Below, piece by piece: positions 9,791-19,403 of a stretch of DNA of 39,309 nt. The translations under genes were made by a program, and so were the position numbers. Source of the stretch: Actinomycetota bacterium (GTDB taxonomy: Bacteria; Actinomycetota; Actinomycetes; Nanopelagicales; Nanopelagicaceae); assembly GCA_009927575.1 (NCBI GenBank), contig RFMS01000120.1, forward strand, positions 1 to 39,309. Reading direction: 5' to 3'. The notes beneath the pieces are model-generated. The model was not told where the DNA came from, made no database searches, and saw only the letters and a list, made by a program, of their open reading frames with translations. Numbering within the stretch: the first letter of the stretch is position 1; each line of letters begins with the position of its first letter.

Positions 9791-10716
9791 CACTCAACCA
9801 AACTTCGACCAGTGAGTTTTAAGAAAACGTCCTCGAGTGATGTTCGTCGAACAAGCGAAGTAATCGGATGGGCACCGCCACTCATGATGTTTGAGAGAAG
9901 TGTTTCACCATCGTCGCTATAGAGAAGAATTCGATCAGGTAATTGTTCGATGTGATCACAAGTGTCGTGGAGTTTTTCGGCCATCTCAGCATTCTTTTCT
10001 GAGCCAAAACGCAGTTCGACTACCTCTTTTGTGGAGTATTTTCGGATTAATTCAGCTGGGCTGCCCTCAGCCATGATCTTGCCTTTATCCATCACGATTA
10101 AACGACCACAGAGTTGTTCGGCTTCGTCCATGAAGTGAGTAGTAAGAAGCAATGTCACACCAAGTTCTTTTAATCGGAAGAGGCGGTCCCACAAGATATG
10201 ACGAGCCTGCGGATCAAGACCAGTTGTTGGTTCGTCGAGCATCAAGATTTCCGGTTCGCTGACGAGACCTCGTGCAATTGTTAATCGGCGCTTCATTCCA
10301 CCACTAAGTGCGTCGACTTTCACATTGCGCTTCTCTTCGAGTTGAGCAAATTCTAGAAGTTCTTCAATTTTATTCTTAATGAATTTCTTAGAGAGCCCAA
10401 AGTAGCGACCGTAGATATAAAGATTTTCGGTAACAGTAAGTTCCCCATCGAGATTATCTTGTTGTGGAACTACGCCAAGGTGTGCGCGAATTTGTGGGCC
10501 AAGTTTCTCTGGATCTTTTCCAAGAATTGTTAATTCGCCAGATGTGCGTTGAAGCGTTGCACCAATCATGCGCATCGTTGTTGATTTACCTGCACCATTT
10601 GGTCCAAGGAGACCAAATGATTCGCCTTTTGCGACGTCAAAATCTATATGGTCAACCGCAGTAAATTCACCATAAGTTTTTGTAAGTTGGCGCGCGACAA
10701 TAAGTGGAGAGGACAT
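9790..10716 (-). CDS. ABC exporter ATP-binding protein (DrrA/NodI-like)
   Basis: A 308-aa cytoplasmic ATPase that powers the two adjacent ABC-2 permeases. Visible motifs: Walker A LLGPNGAGKSTT, Q-loop VVPQQDNLD, signature ALSGGMKRRLTIARGL, Walker B ILMLDEPTTGLD and the switch His in LLLTTHFMDEAEQ. The C-terminal extension of about 90 residues after the nucleotide-binding domain is typical of the daunorubicin-resistance/NodI group. It overlaps the first permease start. Upstream, the class III aminotransferase ends only 12 bp away, so the four genes probably form one operon. Family members export antibiotics, lipo-oligosaccharides or lipids. Nothing here fixes the substrate. Confidence 0.92.
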   Translation of the reverse strand: MSSPLIVARQLTKTYGEFTAVDHIDFDVAKGESFGLLGPNGAGKSTTMRMIGATLQRTSGELTILGKDPEKLGPQIRAHLGVVPQQDNLDGELTVTENLYIYGRYFGLSKKFIKNKIEELLEFAQLEEKRNVKVDALSGGMKRRLTIARGLVSEPEILMLDEPTTGLDPQARHILWDRLFRLKELGVTLLLTTHFMDEAEQLCGRLIVMDKGKIMAEGSPAELIRKYSTKEVVELRFGSEKNAEMAEKLHDTCDHIEQLPDRILLYSDDGETLLSNIMSGGAHPITSLVRRTSLEDVFLKLTGRSLVE

Positions 10717-10728
10717 CGGATCAGGTTA

Positions 10729-12066
10729 TTACAAACCGATCTCAGTAAGTGACTTACTGAAGATCTCTAAACCGAGTTTGGCGTCACTTTCCGAGATATT
10801 GCACGGTGGATTGAAGTGGATGCGATTAAAGTTATTAAACGGCATTAATCCATTCTTCTTACATGTAGCAACAATCTCGTTCATCTTTGGACTTGATGCA
10901 CCATATGGTGCGAGTGGCTCACGCGTTGCTCGGTCAACGACCATATCAACGCCCCAGAAAACACCAACACCACGAATATCGCCCATTACTTGGTGTTTCT
11001 TCGCGAGCTCAACCAGACCTGGGCCCAGAACCTTTTCACCAATATGTAGGGCGTTTTCAACCATCTTCTCTTCTTTCATGACATCGATGGTTGCGATAGC
11101 TGTTGCGCACGCAAGTGGATGTCCTGAATAAGTAAGGCCACCAGGGAATACGCGCTCATTAAATGTTTCAGAGATTGGCTGTGAAATTACAACGCCACCA
11201 AGCGGTAAGTAGCCAGATGTCACGCCTTTAGCAAAAACAATGAGATCGGGGATAGCGGGCGTATGTTGATAAGCAAACCACTTACCAGTTCGGCCAAATC
11301 CAGCCATCACTTCATCAGCAATCCAGAGAATTTCATATTTATTACAGAGCGCGCGAATTCCTTCGAGATATCCCTTAGGTGGAACGAGTACGCCAGCAGT
11401 TCCTGGAACGCTTTCAATAAGTATTGCAGCGATTGTCTTTGGTCCTTCAAAAATAATTGTCTGTTCTAAATGTTCAAGTGCACGTGCGCACTCTTCTTCT
11501 TCAGTTTTCGCCCAGAAGGATGAGCGATAGAGATATGGACCCCAGAAATGAACATGGCCGTGTGAAAATTCGTTAGGTAAACGTCGCGGATCACCAGTTG
11601 CATTTATCGCAGCACCAGTATTGCCATGATACGAACGATAAGTAGAGAGAATTTTATGCTTGCCTGTATGAAGTCGAGCGAGGCGTACTGCATTCTCGAT
11701 TCCATCTGCACCGCCATTGGTGAAGAACACCTTAGAGAAATGTGCGCCAGCGAGTTCAACAATTCTTTGCGCTGCACCGTTTCTCGCAACGTTGGCATGC
11801 TGTGGCGCGATCGTTGTCAGGATGTCGGTTTGCTTCTTGATTGCTTCAAGAACTTTTGGATGTTGATGGCCAATGTTGGTAAAGACAAGTTGGCAGGAGA
11901 AATCTAAATATTGGTGTCCGGTGTAGTCCCAGAAGTATGAGCCGGCTGCGCCAGCGACTGTCATTGGGGAAATTTGAGCCTGTGCGGACCAAGAATGGAA
12001 AACGTACTTGCGATCGTCTGCAAAAACTTGCTTGCCCTCTTCGGGGTTTGGATGTGGCGTACTCAA
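10729..12066 (-). CDS. Class III PLP-dependent aminotransferase (taurine/omega-amino acid type)
   Basis: A 445-aa fold-type I aminotransferase of the AT_III subgroup, which moves omega- or alpha-amino groups onto pyruvate or 2-oxoglutarate. Landmarks are the N-terminal WDYTGHQYLDFSCQLVFTNI, FFTNGGADGIENAVRLAR, the YRSYHGNT loop, WIADEVMAGFGRTGKWFA with the PLP-ring Asp, the Schiff-base Lys in IVFAKGVTSGYLPLGG, and YSGHPLACA. The sequence style is that of the actinobacterial family often labelled taurine-pyruvate or aspartate aminotransferase family. The exact amino donor is uncertain. The TTG start is supported by a strong AAGGAG six bases upstream. It is divergent from the mmsA-type gene (69 bp between starts) and leads the operon with the ABC exporter. 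Confidence 0.88.
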   Translation of the reverse strand: MSTPHPNPEEGKQVFADDRKYVFHSWSAQAQISPMTVAGAAGSYFWDYTGHQYLDFSCQLVFTNIGHQHPKVLEAIKKQTDILTTIAPQHANVARNGAAQRIVELAGAHFSKVFFTNGGADGIENAVRLARLHTGKHKILSTYRSYHGNTGAAINATGDPRRLPNEFSHGHVHFWGPYLYRSSFWAKTEEEECARALEHLEQTIIFEGPKTIAAILIESVPGTAGVLVPPKGYLEGIRALCNKYEILWIADEVMAGFGRTGKWFAYQHTPAIPDLIVFAKGVTSGYLPLGGVVISQPISETFNERVFPGGLTYSGHPLACATAIATIDVMKEEKMVENALHIGEKVLGPGLVELAKKHQVMGDIRGVGVFWGVDMVVDRATREPLAPYGASSPKMNEIVATCKKNGLMPFNNFNRIHFNPPCNISESDAKLGLEIFSKSLTEIGL

Positions 12067-12135
12067 CTTAGACTCCTTCGTGAATGCCTAATCTAAGCAT
12101 TTTTCGCTTGGAATATATAGATGTAACCTCCGTAC

Positions 12136-13619
12136 ATGAAGAAAATTTCGCATTGGGTTAATGGCAAAGTTTCGACAGAAACATCAGGACGTACCGGAGA
12201 TATTTACAATCCGGCGACAGGAAAGGTTTCTGGCACAGTTGAGTTTGCATCGACCGCACAAGTTGGAGCCGTCGTTGATGTCGCAACAAAAGCATTTCAA
12301 GAATGGCGATATAGCTCACTCACAAAGCGCACCCAAGTACTTTTTGCTTTTCGTGAACTTCTCAATGCGAACAAATCCAAAGTTGCGGCGCTCATCACTG
12401 AAGAGCATGGCAAAGTTTTAAGCGATGCAGCTGGTGAAGTAACACGTGGCTTAGAAGTTGTTGAATTTGCTTGCGGTATCCCACATCTTCTAAAGGCGGA
12501 TACTCCGAAGAAGTTTCTACAGATGTTGATGTCTACTCCATTCGTCAGCCGCTTGGACCAGTAGCAATTATTTCGCCATTTAATTTCCCAGCAATGGTTC
12601 CAATGTGGTTCTTCCCAATAGCAATTGCATGCGGCAATACAGTCGTTGTAAAACCGTCAGAAAAAGATCCAAGTGCGATCATGTATGTAGCGGAGCTATT
12701 AAAAGAAGCAGGGCTACCAGACGGTGTTTTCAATGTTGTTCATGGCGATAAAGAAGCAGTTGATGCGCTACTTACACATCCAGGAATTAAATCGGTCTCA
12801 TTCGTAGGTTCAACTCCAATTGCTCAATATGTTTATGAAACTGGAACAAAAGCTGGCAAGCGCGTACAAGCATTAGGTGGCGCGAAGAACCACATGGTGG
12901 TTCTGCCGGATGCGGATCTAGATTTAGCAGCGGATTCAGCGGTAAATGCAGGATTCGGTTCCGCAGGAGAGCGTTGCATGGCGATTTCAGTGCTCGTTGC
13001 TGTCGAACCTGTAGCCGATCCATTAATTGCCAAGATCAAAGAACGAATGGCAAAAATCAAGACTGGCGATGGCACGCAAGGTGCCGATATGGGTCCACTT
13101 GTTACCAAAGTACATCGCGACAAAGTTGCTTCATATATTGATGCCGGTGCAAAAGAAGGTGCAACTCTTGTTGTTGATGGTCGAGAAGTTAATCCAGGAG
13201 GCGAAGGATTCTGGCTTGGACCAACTCTCTTTGACAATGTCACAACAAAAATGAGTATTTATAACGAAGAAATTTTCGGACCTGTACTAAGCGTGATTCG
13301 CGTAAAGAGTTATGACGAAGCACTCAAGTTAGTGAATGATCACAAATATGGAAACGGCACAGCAATTTTCACCAATGATGGTGGCGCAGCGCGTCGCTAT
13401 CAAAATGAAGTTGAAGTGGGAATGGTTGGAGTCAACGTTCCGATCCCAGTACCGATGGCATATTTCTCATTCGGTGGATGGAAGGCATCACTCTTTGGTG
13501 ACACGCATGCACATGGAACCGAAGGTGTTCACTTCTTCACTCGAGGAAAAGTCGTTACAAGCCGTTGGTTAGATCCAAGCCATGGTGGACTTAACTTAGG
13601 TTTCCCAACTAACGTATAA
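12136..13619 (+). CDS. mmsA: Methylmalonate/malonate-semialdehyde dehydrogenase (CoA-acylating), frame broken
   Basis: A 494-aa aldehyde dehydrogenase that converts (methyl)malonate semialdehyde with NAD and CoA to propionyl- or acetyl-CoA plus CO2. The MMSDH subgroup is recognisable from FNFPAMVPMWFFPIAIACGN, VVKPSEKDPSA, GAKNHMVVLPDADLD, the catalytic Cys in FGSAGERCMA, EEIFGPVLSVIRV and the C-terminal PVPMAYFSFGGWKASLFGD. The ORF track breaks it at residue ~120, where an AAA run (12492-12494) lacks one A. Restoring it gives HLLKGGYSEEVSTDVDVYS. The length is then normal. It lies between two aminotransferases, which would supply semialdehydes from beta-alanine, beta-aminoisobutyrate or related amines. 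A near-TATATA element lies about 17 bp before ATG, and no ribosome site is evident. Confidence 0.92.
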
Positions 13620-13623
13620 GAAA

Positions 13624-13641
13624 TTCGTTCTTAAGAACGAA
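13624..13641. repeat. 18-bp perfect palindrome at a convergent gene junction
   Basis: TTCGTTCTTAAGAACGAA is self-complementary over all 18 bases and lies between the stop of the mmsA-type gene and the last codons of the convergent aminotransferase, covering that gene's stop. It has no T tract on either side and no loop, so a classical intrinsic terminator is not supported. It could act as a weak bidirectional end or a protein site. Confidence 0.5.
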
Positions 13642-15025
13642 CGTACGTAGCAAAGTTTCGGAAATCTTCAACCTGGAAATCTATTTCCTTTTGGCCATGT
13701 GCAAAACTAATAAGCCACTGTTCATCTAATCCAGGCGGAGTCATAATGTTGTGGTTGATTGACCAGAGGAATGAAAGTTCAGCGATGTCAAAATCTGTTG
13801 CTTTGTAATCTCGGTAATTTCGGACTGGTTCTGCCGACCAAGTTGTGCACCCTTTAACACCGAAACCAACAGAGTGAGCAGGAAGCTCGAATTCGCCAAT
13901 AATTTCGCCAATTCTGTTCAGCGCCTGATGATTGAAAGCTTCGCATTCTGCGAGTTTTTCGGGAGTTGCGATCCGATCTACGGCGCGAACTGCAGCCATC
14001 GCTAACGCATTTCCGTTAAATGTTCCAAGATGTGCCATTCGTCCATCAGAAACTGCGTTCATATATTGGTTCTTACCGCCGAATGCTGCGAGTGGAACTC
14101 CACCACCAATTGATTTTGCTAAACAGATGAGATCTGGTTTTACACCTAAACGTTGTGCAGCGCCTTGTGGTCCAGCAGTGAGTCCGGTCTTAACCTCATC
14201 GAAAATTAAAATAATTCCGTATTCGTCACAGAGTTCACGCACTCGCTCTAAGTAACCTTCGTCAGGAACAACAATTCCGATATTTTCTAGAACAGGCTCA
14301 AGGATGAAGCACGCGATGGTCTTGGCATGTTTTTTGAAAACTCTTTCCAAAGCATCTGCGTTGTTATAAGGAACAACATGAACTTCACCTGCTACCGCAG
14401 AGGCAGGAACATATGGAATCGGATCGTCCGCAGAACCAATTTTATCTAGTGGTGGTTTTGTCGAGACCATAAGCGAATCTCCACTGCCATGGTAGCCACC
14501 TTCAATTTTTACAATGCCATCTTTACCTGAAGCTGCGCGAGCTGTTCGAATTGCATACAACGTCGCTTCAGTTCCAGAGTTTGTAAATCGAACCTGATCA
14601 ATACCAAAGCGTTTACACACTCGCTCTGCCGCGTCGCGCGAAGTTGGAGAAGGATTTGTATAGAGAGTTCCAATATCTAAAGTAGCTTTTAGCTCGGCGA
14701 CAACATCAGGATTGAGATGGCCAACCAACATTGCGCCAAAACCCATAGATAAATCAAGCATTTTCCGGCCATCAACATTGATCATCCACGCGCCTTCAGC
14801 AGATGCGATAGAGACTGGGTATGGCTCCCATGATTGAAATGAGGAGTGGACTCCAAGCGGTATTGATTCGAGCGCTTTCTGGTTCTCTTTTCCAGAATTA
14901 GCGTTTACTTTTTTATATAACTCCCACTGTTCTTGTAACTTGCTTTGAATTACAGCGCGGGAAATCGGTTTGCCTGGTCCATAAGTCGCGCGAAAAGTTT
15001 GCGCATGATGCGTTTGGGTTTTCAT
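13631..15025 (-). CDS. Class III aminotransferase, glutamate-1-semialdehyde aminomutase-like
   Basis: A 464-aa PLP enzyme resembling the HemL-like branch of class III aminotransferases. It is not the heme-pathway enzyme by context and has a long N-terminal extension of about 45 residues. Motifs: GFGAMLVGHLNPDVV, RFTNSGTEATLYAIRTAR, GGYHGSGDSLMV, ILIFDEVKTGLTAGPQG with the PLP Asp, and LICLAKSIGGGVPLAAFGG with the Schiff-base Lys. Relatives act on beta-amino acids, amino alcohols or neutral amines. Its neighbour the mmsA-type dehydrogenase could take the semialdehyde product, so a beta-amino acid substrate is a reasonable inference. The ATG has no obvious ribosome-binding site. It is convergent with mmsA and separated by 108 bp from cydC. 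Confidence 0.85.
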   Translation of the reverse strand: MKTQTHHAQTFRATYGPGKPISRAVIQSKLQEQWELYKKVNANSGKENQKALESIPLGVHSSFQSWEPYPVSIASAEGAWMINVDGRKMLDLSMGFGAMLVGHLNPDVVAELKATLDIGTLYTNPSPTSRDAAERVCKRFGIDQVRFTNSGTEATLYAIRTARAASGKDGIVKIEGGYHGSGDSLMVSTKPPLDKIGSADDPIPYVPASAVAGEVHVVPYNNADALERVFKKHAKTIACFILEPVLENIGIVVPDEGYLERVRELCDEYGIILIFDEVKTGLTAGPQGAAQRLGVKPDLICLAKSIGGGVPLAAFGGKNQYMNAVSDGRMAHLGTFNGNALAMAAVRAVDRIATPEKLAECEAFNHQALNRIGEIIGEFELPAHSVGFGVKGCTTWSAEPVRNYRDYKATDFDIAELSFLWSINHNIMTPPGLDEQWLISFAHGQKEIDFQVEDFRNFATYVRS

Positions 15026-15133
15026 TGATGTGTTGTACAGCCAAAGGTGGTTCTAGTTTCGAACCGAAGTTTGTGGTGCACGCTCCTAGCGGGTTTGTGT
15101 TACTGGGCGAGTCTACCAGCGTAAATTATTAAT

Positions 15134-16696
15134 TCAACCCCTGAGATTTATGCGTAATACGTTAGGTATCGTGAGTTGATCGTGTGAAATAACAATCAGG
15201 GTATTTTTACTTAAACGCTCAAATACTTTCTTGGAAATCCTTTGCGCTTGGTCCATTTCTAAGAATTCAAATGGTTCATCAAGAATATAAATGGGAGTGT
15301 TACGGACCAAAGCTCGAGCAAGTCGAATTCGTTGCTTTTCGCCTCCCGATAGTTGTGTTCCATAAGTTCCGATTACCGAGTCCACACCAGACGGAAGATG
15401 TGAAATCACATGATCTAGTTCAACAATTTTGAGAATTGACTCCAATTCTTGATCAGTGATGTTTGGATTACCTATTCGTATATTTTCTTTAATTGACGAG
15501 TTAAAAATATGATCACTTTGAAGAGAAAGTGTGGCAAATTCAGAACAGGCGAGGTGAGAATTGCTCTCGCCACCAATGAGAATTGTTCCTTCATATGGAA
15601 TGAGTCCAATGATTGCTAGTGCAAGACTGCTCTTTCCGATACCGCTCTCACCTGAAATGAGGAGCGGCGTGCCAGGCTCAATTAAGGCAGTGATTGGCTG
15701 ATGATTGAGGCTTTCGCCGCCCCACTGAGCTCTTACGTTGTTTAGAGATATCTCAAACGTTTCAGGAATCTTCGTACCGAGAGAGATCGGTGTCTGATGT
15801 GCCAAACCTTCAATATTTTTTTGAGCTGACTCGATTCTTCCAATCAAAGTAAATGCAGATGGAAGAGTTGAAATGCCATCAAAAATCATTAACGGCAGAA
15901 GAGTTAGAGTCGCAATATTTACAGCACCAAGTTCGCCTTGAGATACATTGTGAATAGCTGTAGTAAGACCAATAATTACAGCACCGCTCGTTGCAAGAAT
16001 ATTGAGAGCTACTCCAATGCCACTTCCTAAATCCAGGATGCTCTCTTTACGTGCGAGCGCGATGTCGGTCTGACGTAGTTTCTGTTGTAGTGAAACTGAA
16101 TATCCATAAATTTTTGCCTCGAGAAATCCCCGTGAAATATTCGATATTTGCGAGACAATTTCGGTTTCGTCTACATAAGAAACATTTGATGCATGAAGCG
16201 ATAGGCGTCGAGTTAACATGGGGATTCCTATGAGTGAAGCGATGAACAATGTACCTATCAGTGTCCCAGCACGTGGCGAAAGAAAATAGATTGCACATAT
16301 GCCAGCTAATCCTGAAATAGCTGCAGAAATCCATGGAATATAGATTCGTAACCAGCGATCTTGAATGATTTCGACATCACGAATTATCCCTGCGAAAAAA
16401 GATGACCCTGTTCGTTCCTTCAAAGGAACTGCACGCTCCAAACCACGATAGAGATGCGTTTGTAATTGAGTTTGATTTCGAAGAATTGCATCATGGCTCA
16501 TTACGCGCTCGCCATAACGGAATACACCTCGAGAAAGCCCAAAGAAACGAACTGAAACGATTGCCACTTCAAGAACAAGTATTGGTGGTTGGGTTGAAGC
16601 CATAGCAATAAGCCAGGCGCTACTTCCAAGCAATCCGACAGCCATAGTCAAAGAGAGACCACCGAGGAGAGAACTTAAGAGCAGACGTTTACTCAT
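15134..16696 (-). CDS. cydC: Thiol reductant ABC exporter, CydC subunit
   Basis: A 520-aa fused membrane/ATPase half-transporter that with CydD exports cysteine/glutathione-type thiols needed to assemble cytochrome bd. The N-terminal half holds about six membrane helices (LLLSSLLGGLSLTMAVGLLG, then an FFGLSRGVFRYGERVMSHD segment characteristic of CydC). The ATPase half has Walker A ISGESGIGKSS, signature QLSGGEKQRIRLARAL, Walker B YILDEPFEFLE and switch His in VISHDQ. The residues after the Walker B Glu read PFEFLE rather than the usual PTxxLD, a mild deviation in the D-loop. ATG overlaps the cydD stop by 4 bp. It is the last gene of the cydABDC operon. Confidence 0.93.
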   Translation of the reverse strand: MSKRLLLSSLLGGLSLTMAVGLLGSSAWLIAMASTQPPILVLEVAIVSVRFFGLSRGVFRYGERVMSHDAILRNQTQLQTHLYRGLERAVPLKERTGSSFFAGIIRDVEIIQDRWLRIYIPWISAAISGLAGICAIYFLSPRAGTLIGTLFIASLIGIPMLTRRLSLHASNVSYVDETEIVSQISNISRGFLEAKIYGYSVSLQQKLRQTDIALARKESILDLGSGIGVALNILATSGAVIIGLTTAIHNVSQGELGAVNIATLTLLPLMIFDGISTLPSAFTLIGRIESAQKNIEGLAHQTPISLGTKIPETFEISLNNVRAQWGGESLNHQPITALIEPGTPLLISGESGIGKSSLALAIIGLIPYEGTILIGGESNSHLACSEFATLSLQSDHIFNSSIKENIRIGNPNITDQELESILKIVELDHVISHLPSGVDSVIGTYGTQLSGGEKQRIRLARALVRNTPIYILDEPFEFLEMDQAQRISKKVFERLSKNTLIVISHDQLTIPNVLRINLRG

Positions 16697-18357
16697 TGAG
16701 AAGCCACTTTATTTGGATTGTTTCTGAGGTTTTTGTTTAGATCAATGACGTGGTCTGCTAGCGAGATCAACTCCGGTGAGTGGGATACCACCAGAACGAT
16801 ATTTCCTTTATGGGCAAAGTCTTGTAGATGTTTCGCGATTGATAGTTCGCTTTCTTGATCAAGTGATGCAGTGGGTTCGTCCATAACAATGATGGAGCGT
16901 TGCGAAATGAGTGCGCGAACAATTGCTAATCTCCTGAGTTGTCCCAGTGAAATCCCGTTGTTGTTATCTGTAAGTGATTTTTCAAGCATGGAATCATGTA
17001 AGCCCGTAATGCGAAGTGCTTCGGCAACTATTTCTTGCTTATTGTCTCCGGCAATTTCGCGTAATGATTGGGATATCAGCCCAGGTGGAAATTGTGGATC
17101 TTGTGAGACCCATGCAATGGAACGGAGCCATTGCTCACGATTAATTTCTTGCAGATTGAAATGTCCATTTTCGTGATGGAGAGTGATAACACCAGTCGAT
17201 GGAGTCACGAGAGAAAGTAAGGTGTTAATTAGCGTTGTCTTACCAGAACCTGAAGGACCAGCTATAACAGTAAGTTCCCCAGATCGAATCTCGTGTGCAG
17301 AAATTCGCTGTGTGATCCGGTTAGGGTATTCAATTTCAATGTCTGTCCACGCTAGCGCTTTGATATTTGGCGGCGGTGTAATTGAACCTTGAGGCAAATT
17401 TACATTTAGATCGAGAATGTCAAAAATTTCGCTTGCTGCTGTTACTCCTTCTGCAGAGGCATGAAATAGAGCTGATACCTGACGAATCGGCCAATAAACC
17501 TCGGGAGCGAGCAATAAAACAATTAACCCAACATTGAGAGAAATCGACCCATTAACTAGCCGCAATCCAATGGAAACTGCCAACAGCGCTACCGATAAAG
17601 TAGCAATCAATTCTAAAGCGAGCGATGAAAGAAATGAAATACGAAGGACTTTCATTGTCTCGACTCGGTAACGTTCACCAACTATGTGAATCTTCTCTTC
17701 CTGCTTTTGTGATCGATTGAATACTTTAAGAGTGAGCAATCCATTAAAGAGATCGACAATGAAATTCGAGAGAAGGCCCATTGTTCGCCACTTCTTCATC
17801 ATGGCTGATTCAGTGTATTTGCCAATCAATATGCCAAAGAGTGGGATCAATGGAATCGTGAACAAAATTATTACTCCGGATAAGAAGTCATGCAGAACAA
17901 TTGTTATACCGACAAATAATGGAACAAAGAGAGCGATGAAGAGTTGAGGGATAAATCTATTGAAATATGGTTCTAATTGTGTGATACCACGTGTAGCTAC
18001 GAGCGAGAGTTTTCCCGCACCGAATTGTGCATTGATCTCTGCACCTTTGTTAATGCTTTGAGTGAATAATAACGATCGCAACTCAGCGCGAATGCGCGCA
18101 CTAATTCTCCGATTAATAAGATCGCTGGCTATTGCGAGTAATGCTCTTGCCGTAAAGATAAAAATAAGCAAAAGAATTGAAGTTTTTAGTGTTTCAACAG
18201 CTTCGCGTTTCTGAAAAGCTCTTACTACCAAGTCGGCAATTGTCATCGCCTGAAGAATTGTTAAGAAGGTAAGAGTTAATGCGGCCAGAATCGAAAGTGA
18301 AATGAATCCGCGGCTGCTTCGAGAGAATCGAAACAGCCGCGGGTCAAAGAACTTCAC
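16693..18357 (-). CDS. cydD: Thiol reductant ABC exporter, CydD subunit
   Basis: A 554-aa half-transporter partner of CydC. It has six predicted membrane helices in the first 300 residues with the family's DPRLFRFSRSSRGF start and a cytoplasmic LFTQSINKGAEINAQFGAGK loop. The nucleotide-binding half shows Walker A IAGPSGSGKTTLINTL, Q-loop AWVSQDPQF, signature ISLGQLRRLAIVRAL, Walker B IIVMDEPTASLD and switch His in LVVSHSPEL. The ATPase site looks complete. It overlaps cydB upstream and cydC downstream by 4 bp each, so translation of the operon is likely coupled. Placement after cydAB supports a role in bd oxidase maturation rather than drug export. Confidence 0.94.
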   Translation of the reverse strand: MKFFDPRLFRFSRSSRGFISLSILAALTLTFLTILQAMTIADLVVRAFQKREAVETLKTSILLLIFIFTARALLAIASDLINRRISARIRAELRSLLFTQSINKGAEINAQFGAGKLSLVATRGITQLEPYFNRFIPQLFIALFVPLFVGITIVLHDFLSGVIILFTIPLIPLFGILIGKYTESAMMKKWRTMGLLSNFIVDLFNGLLTLKVFNRSQKQEEKIHIVGERYRVETMKVLRISFLSSLALELIATLSVALLAVSIGLRLVNGSISLNVGLIVLLLAPEVYWPIRQVSALFHASAEGVTAASEIFDILDLNVNLPQGSITPPPNIKALAWTDIEIEYPNRITQRISAHEIRSGELTVIAGPSGSGKTTLINTLLSLVTPSTGVITLHHENGHFNLQEINREQWLRSIAWVSQDPQFPPGLISQSLREIAGDNKQEIVAEALRITGLHDSMLEKSLTDNNNGISLGQLRRLAIVRALISQRSIIVMDEPTASLDQESELSIAKHLQDFAHKGNIVLVVSHSPELISLADHVIDLNKNLRNNPNKVASQ

Positions 18358-19394
18358 GGATTAATGCGATCAAGAACTCCGACTTCAGGCGTCGAAATCT
18401 GTTTTGCACTGACACGTTTTCTGAACACCCAATAAGTCCAACCTTGATAGATCAAGACAATAGGAGTCAGAATTAGTGCAACGATCGTCATCACTTTGAG
18501 AGTGTAATCCGTGCTTGACGCATTAGTGATATTTAATGACGCACTTTCAAGTAGTGAACTTGGCATGACATTTGGATACAGCGCAGTAAAAAGTGTGATT
18601 ACTGCGAATGCAAGCGCAATTGAAGAGAATAAGAAGGAGTAACCTTCCCTGCCCTTTAAATTGAATTGCAAAGCAGCTAACCACGAGAGTGCAACGATAA
18701 AGGCAAGCGCATACACCTCATGCTTATCATTGAATGCCACTGTAGTAATGCCTAAGAACGCGACAGTTGCGACAGCTGCTACTAAACCAATCTTTGTCAC
18801 AAGCGCGCGTGCTCGTTCTCGAATGGCACCATCAGTCTTGAGGGATAAGAAAATAGCGCCATGTGTAAGGAAGACGGTAAGCGTTACAACGCCACCAAGT
18901 AGTGCATATGGGTTGAGGAGGTTGAAGAATCCACCTGCATACTCGATAACACCATTCTTCTTCTCAAGGGGTACACCACGAACAATGTTTGCAAATGCAA
19001 CACCCCAAAGGAGTGCTGGTAGAAAGCTTGCAACAACAATTGCGTTATCCCATCGAGCACGCCACTGTTTATCGCCATACTTACTACGGTATTCAAAAGC
19101 AACGCCACGAACTATTAGTGCAAGGAGAATGAGAAAGAGTGGGAGATAGAAGCCACTGAACAAAGTGGCATACCACTCTGGGAAAGCAGCGAATGTTGCG
19201 CCACCAGCAACGAGTAGCCAAACTTCATTGCCATCCCACACAGGGCCTAGCGTTGTAAGTACTGCTCGTCGCTCAGCTTGATCCTTGGCTACTGCTTTCA
19301 GCAACATACCAACGCCGAAATCAAACCCTTCAAGAATGAAGTATCCAATCCACAAGACTGCGATAACGATGAACCAGAACGTATTGAATGTCAT
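18354..19394 (-). CDS. cydB: Cytochrome bd ubiquinol/menaquinol oxidase subunit II
   Basis: A 346-aa integral-membrane subunit of the bd-type quinol oxidase, which pairs with CydA and stabilises its hemes. The start TFNTFWFIVIAVLWIGYFILEGFDFGVGML and the loop LGPVWDGNEVWLLVAGGATFAAFPEWYATLF are diagnostic of CydB. Eight to nine hydrophobic helices follow, ending in YQGWTYWVFRKRVS. The last codons overlap cydD. A good ribosome site (TAGGAGGATG on the coding strand) precedes ATG, 9 bp after the cydA stop. Length is typical of the family. Confidence 0.96.
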   Translation of the reverse strand: MTFNTFWFIVIAVLWIGYFILEGFDFGVGMLLKAVAKDQAERRAVLTTLGPVWDGNEVWLLVAGGATFAAFPEWYATLFSGFYLPLFLILLALIVRGVAFEYRSKYGDKQWRARWDNAIVVASFLPALLWGVAFANIVRGVPLEKKNGVIEYAGGFFNLLNPYALLGGVVTLTVFLTHGAIFLSLKTDGAIRERARALVTKIGLVAAVATVAFLGITTVAFNDKHEVYALAFIVALSWLAALQFNLKGREGYSFLFSSIALAFAVITLFTALYPNVMPSSLLESASLNITNASSTDYTLKVMTIVALILTPIVLIYQGWTYWVFRKRVSAKQISTPEVGVLDRINP

Positions 19395-19403
19395 GACATC
19401 CTC

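Noticed and set aside
10778-11131. 117-aa + strand ORF inside the class III aminotransferase
   Set aside because: It is an antisense shadow of a real gene with full motifs. It shows no domain and no ribosome site.
12833-13243. 136-aa - strand ORF inside mmsA
   Set aside because: Shadow of the aldehyde dehydrogenase, with Ser/Pro/Arg-rich composition typical of antisense frames.
15026-15133. GGTTC/GAACC stem in the gap between the aminotransferase and cydC, possible tRNA T arm
   Set aside because: No acceptor, D or anticodon arms surround it, so it is not a tRNA or a clear remnant.
18661-19149. 162-aa + strand ORF inside cydB
   Set aside because: Antisense shadow of a conserved membrane subunit.
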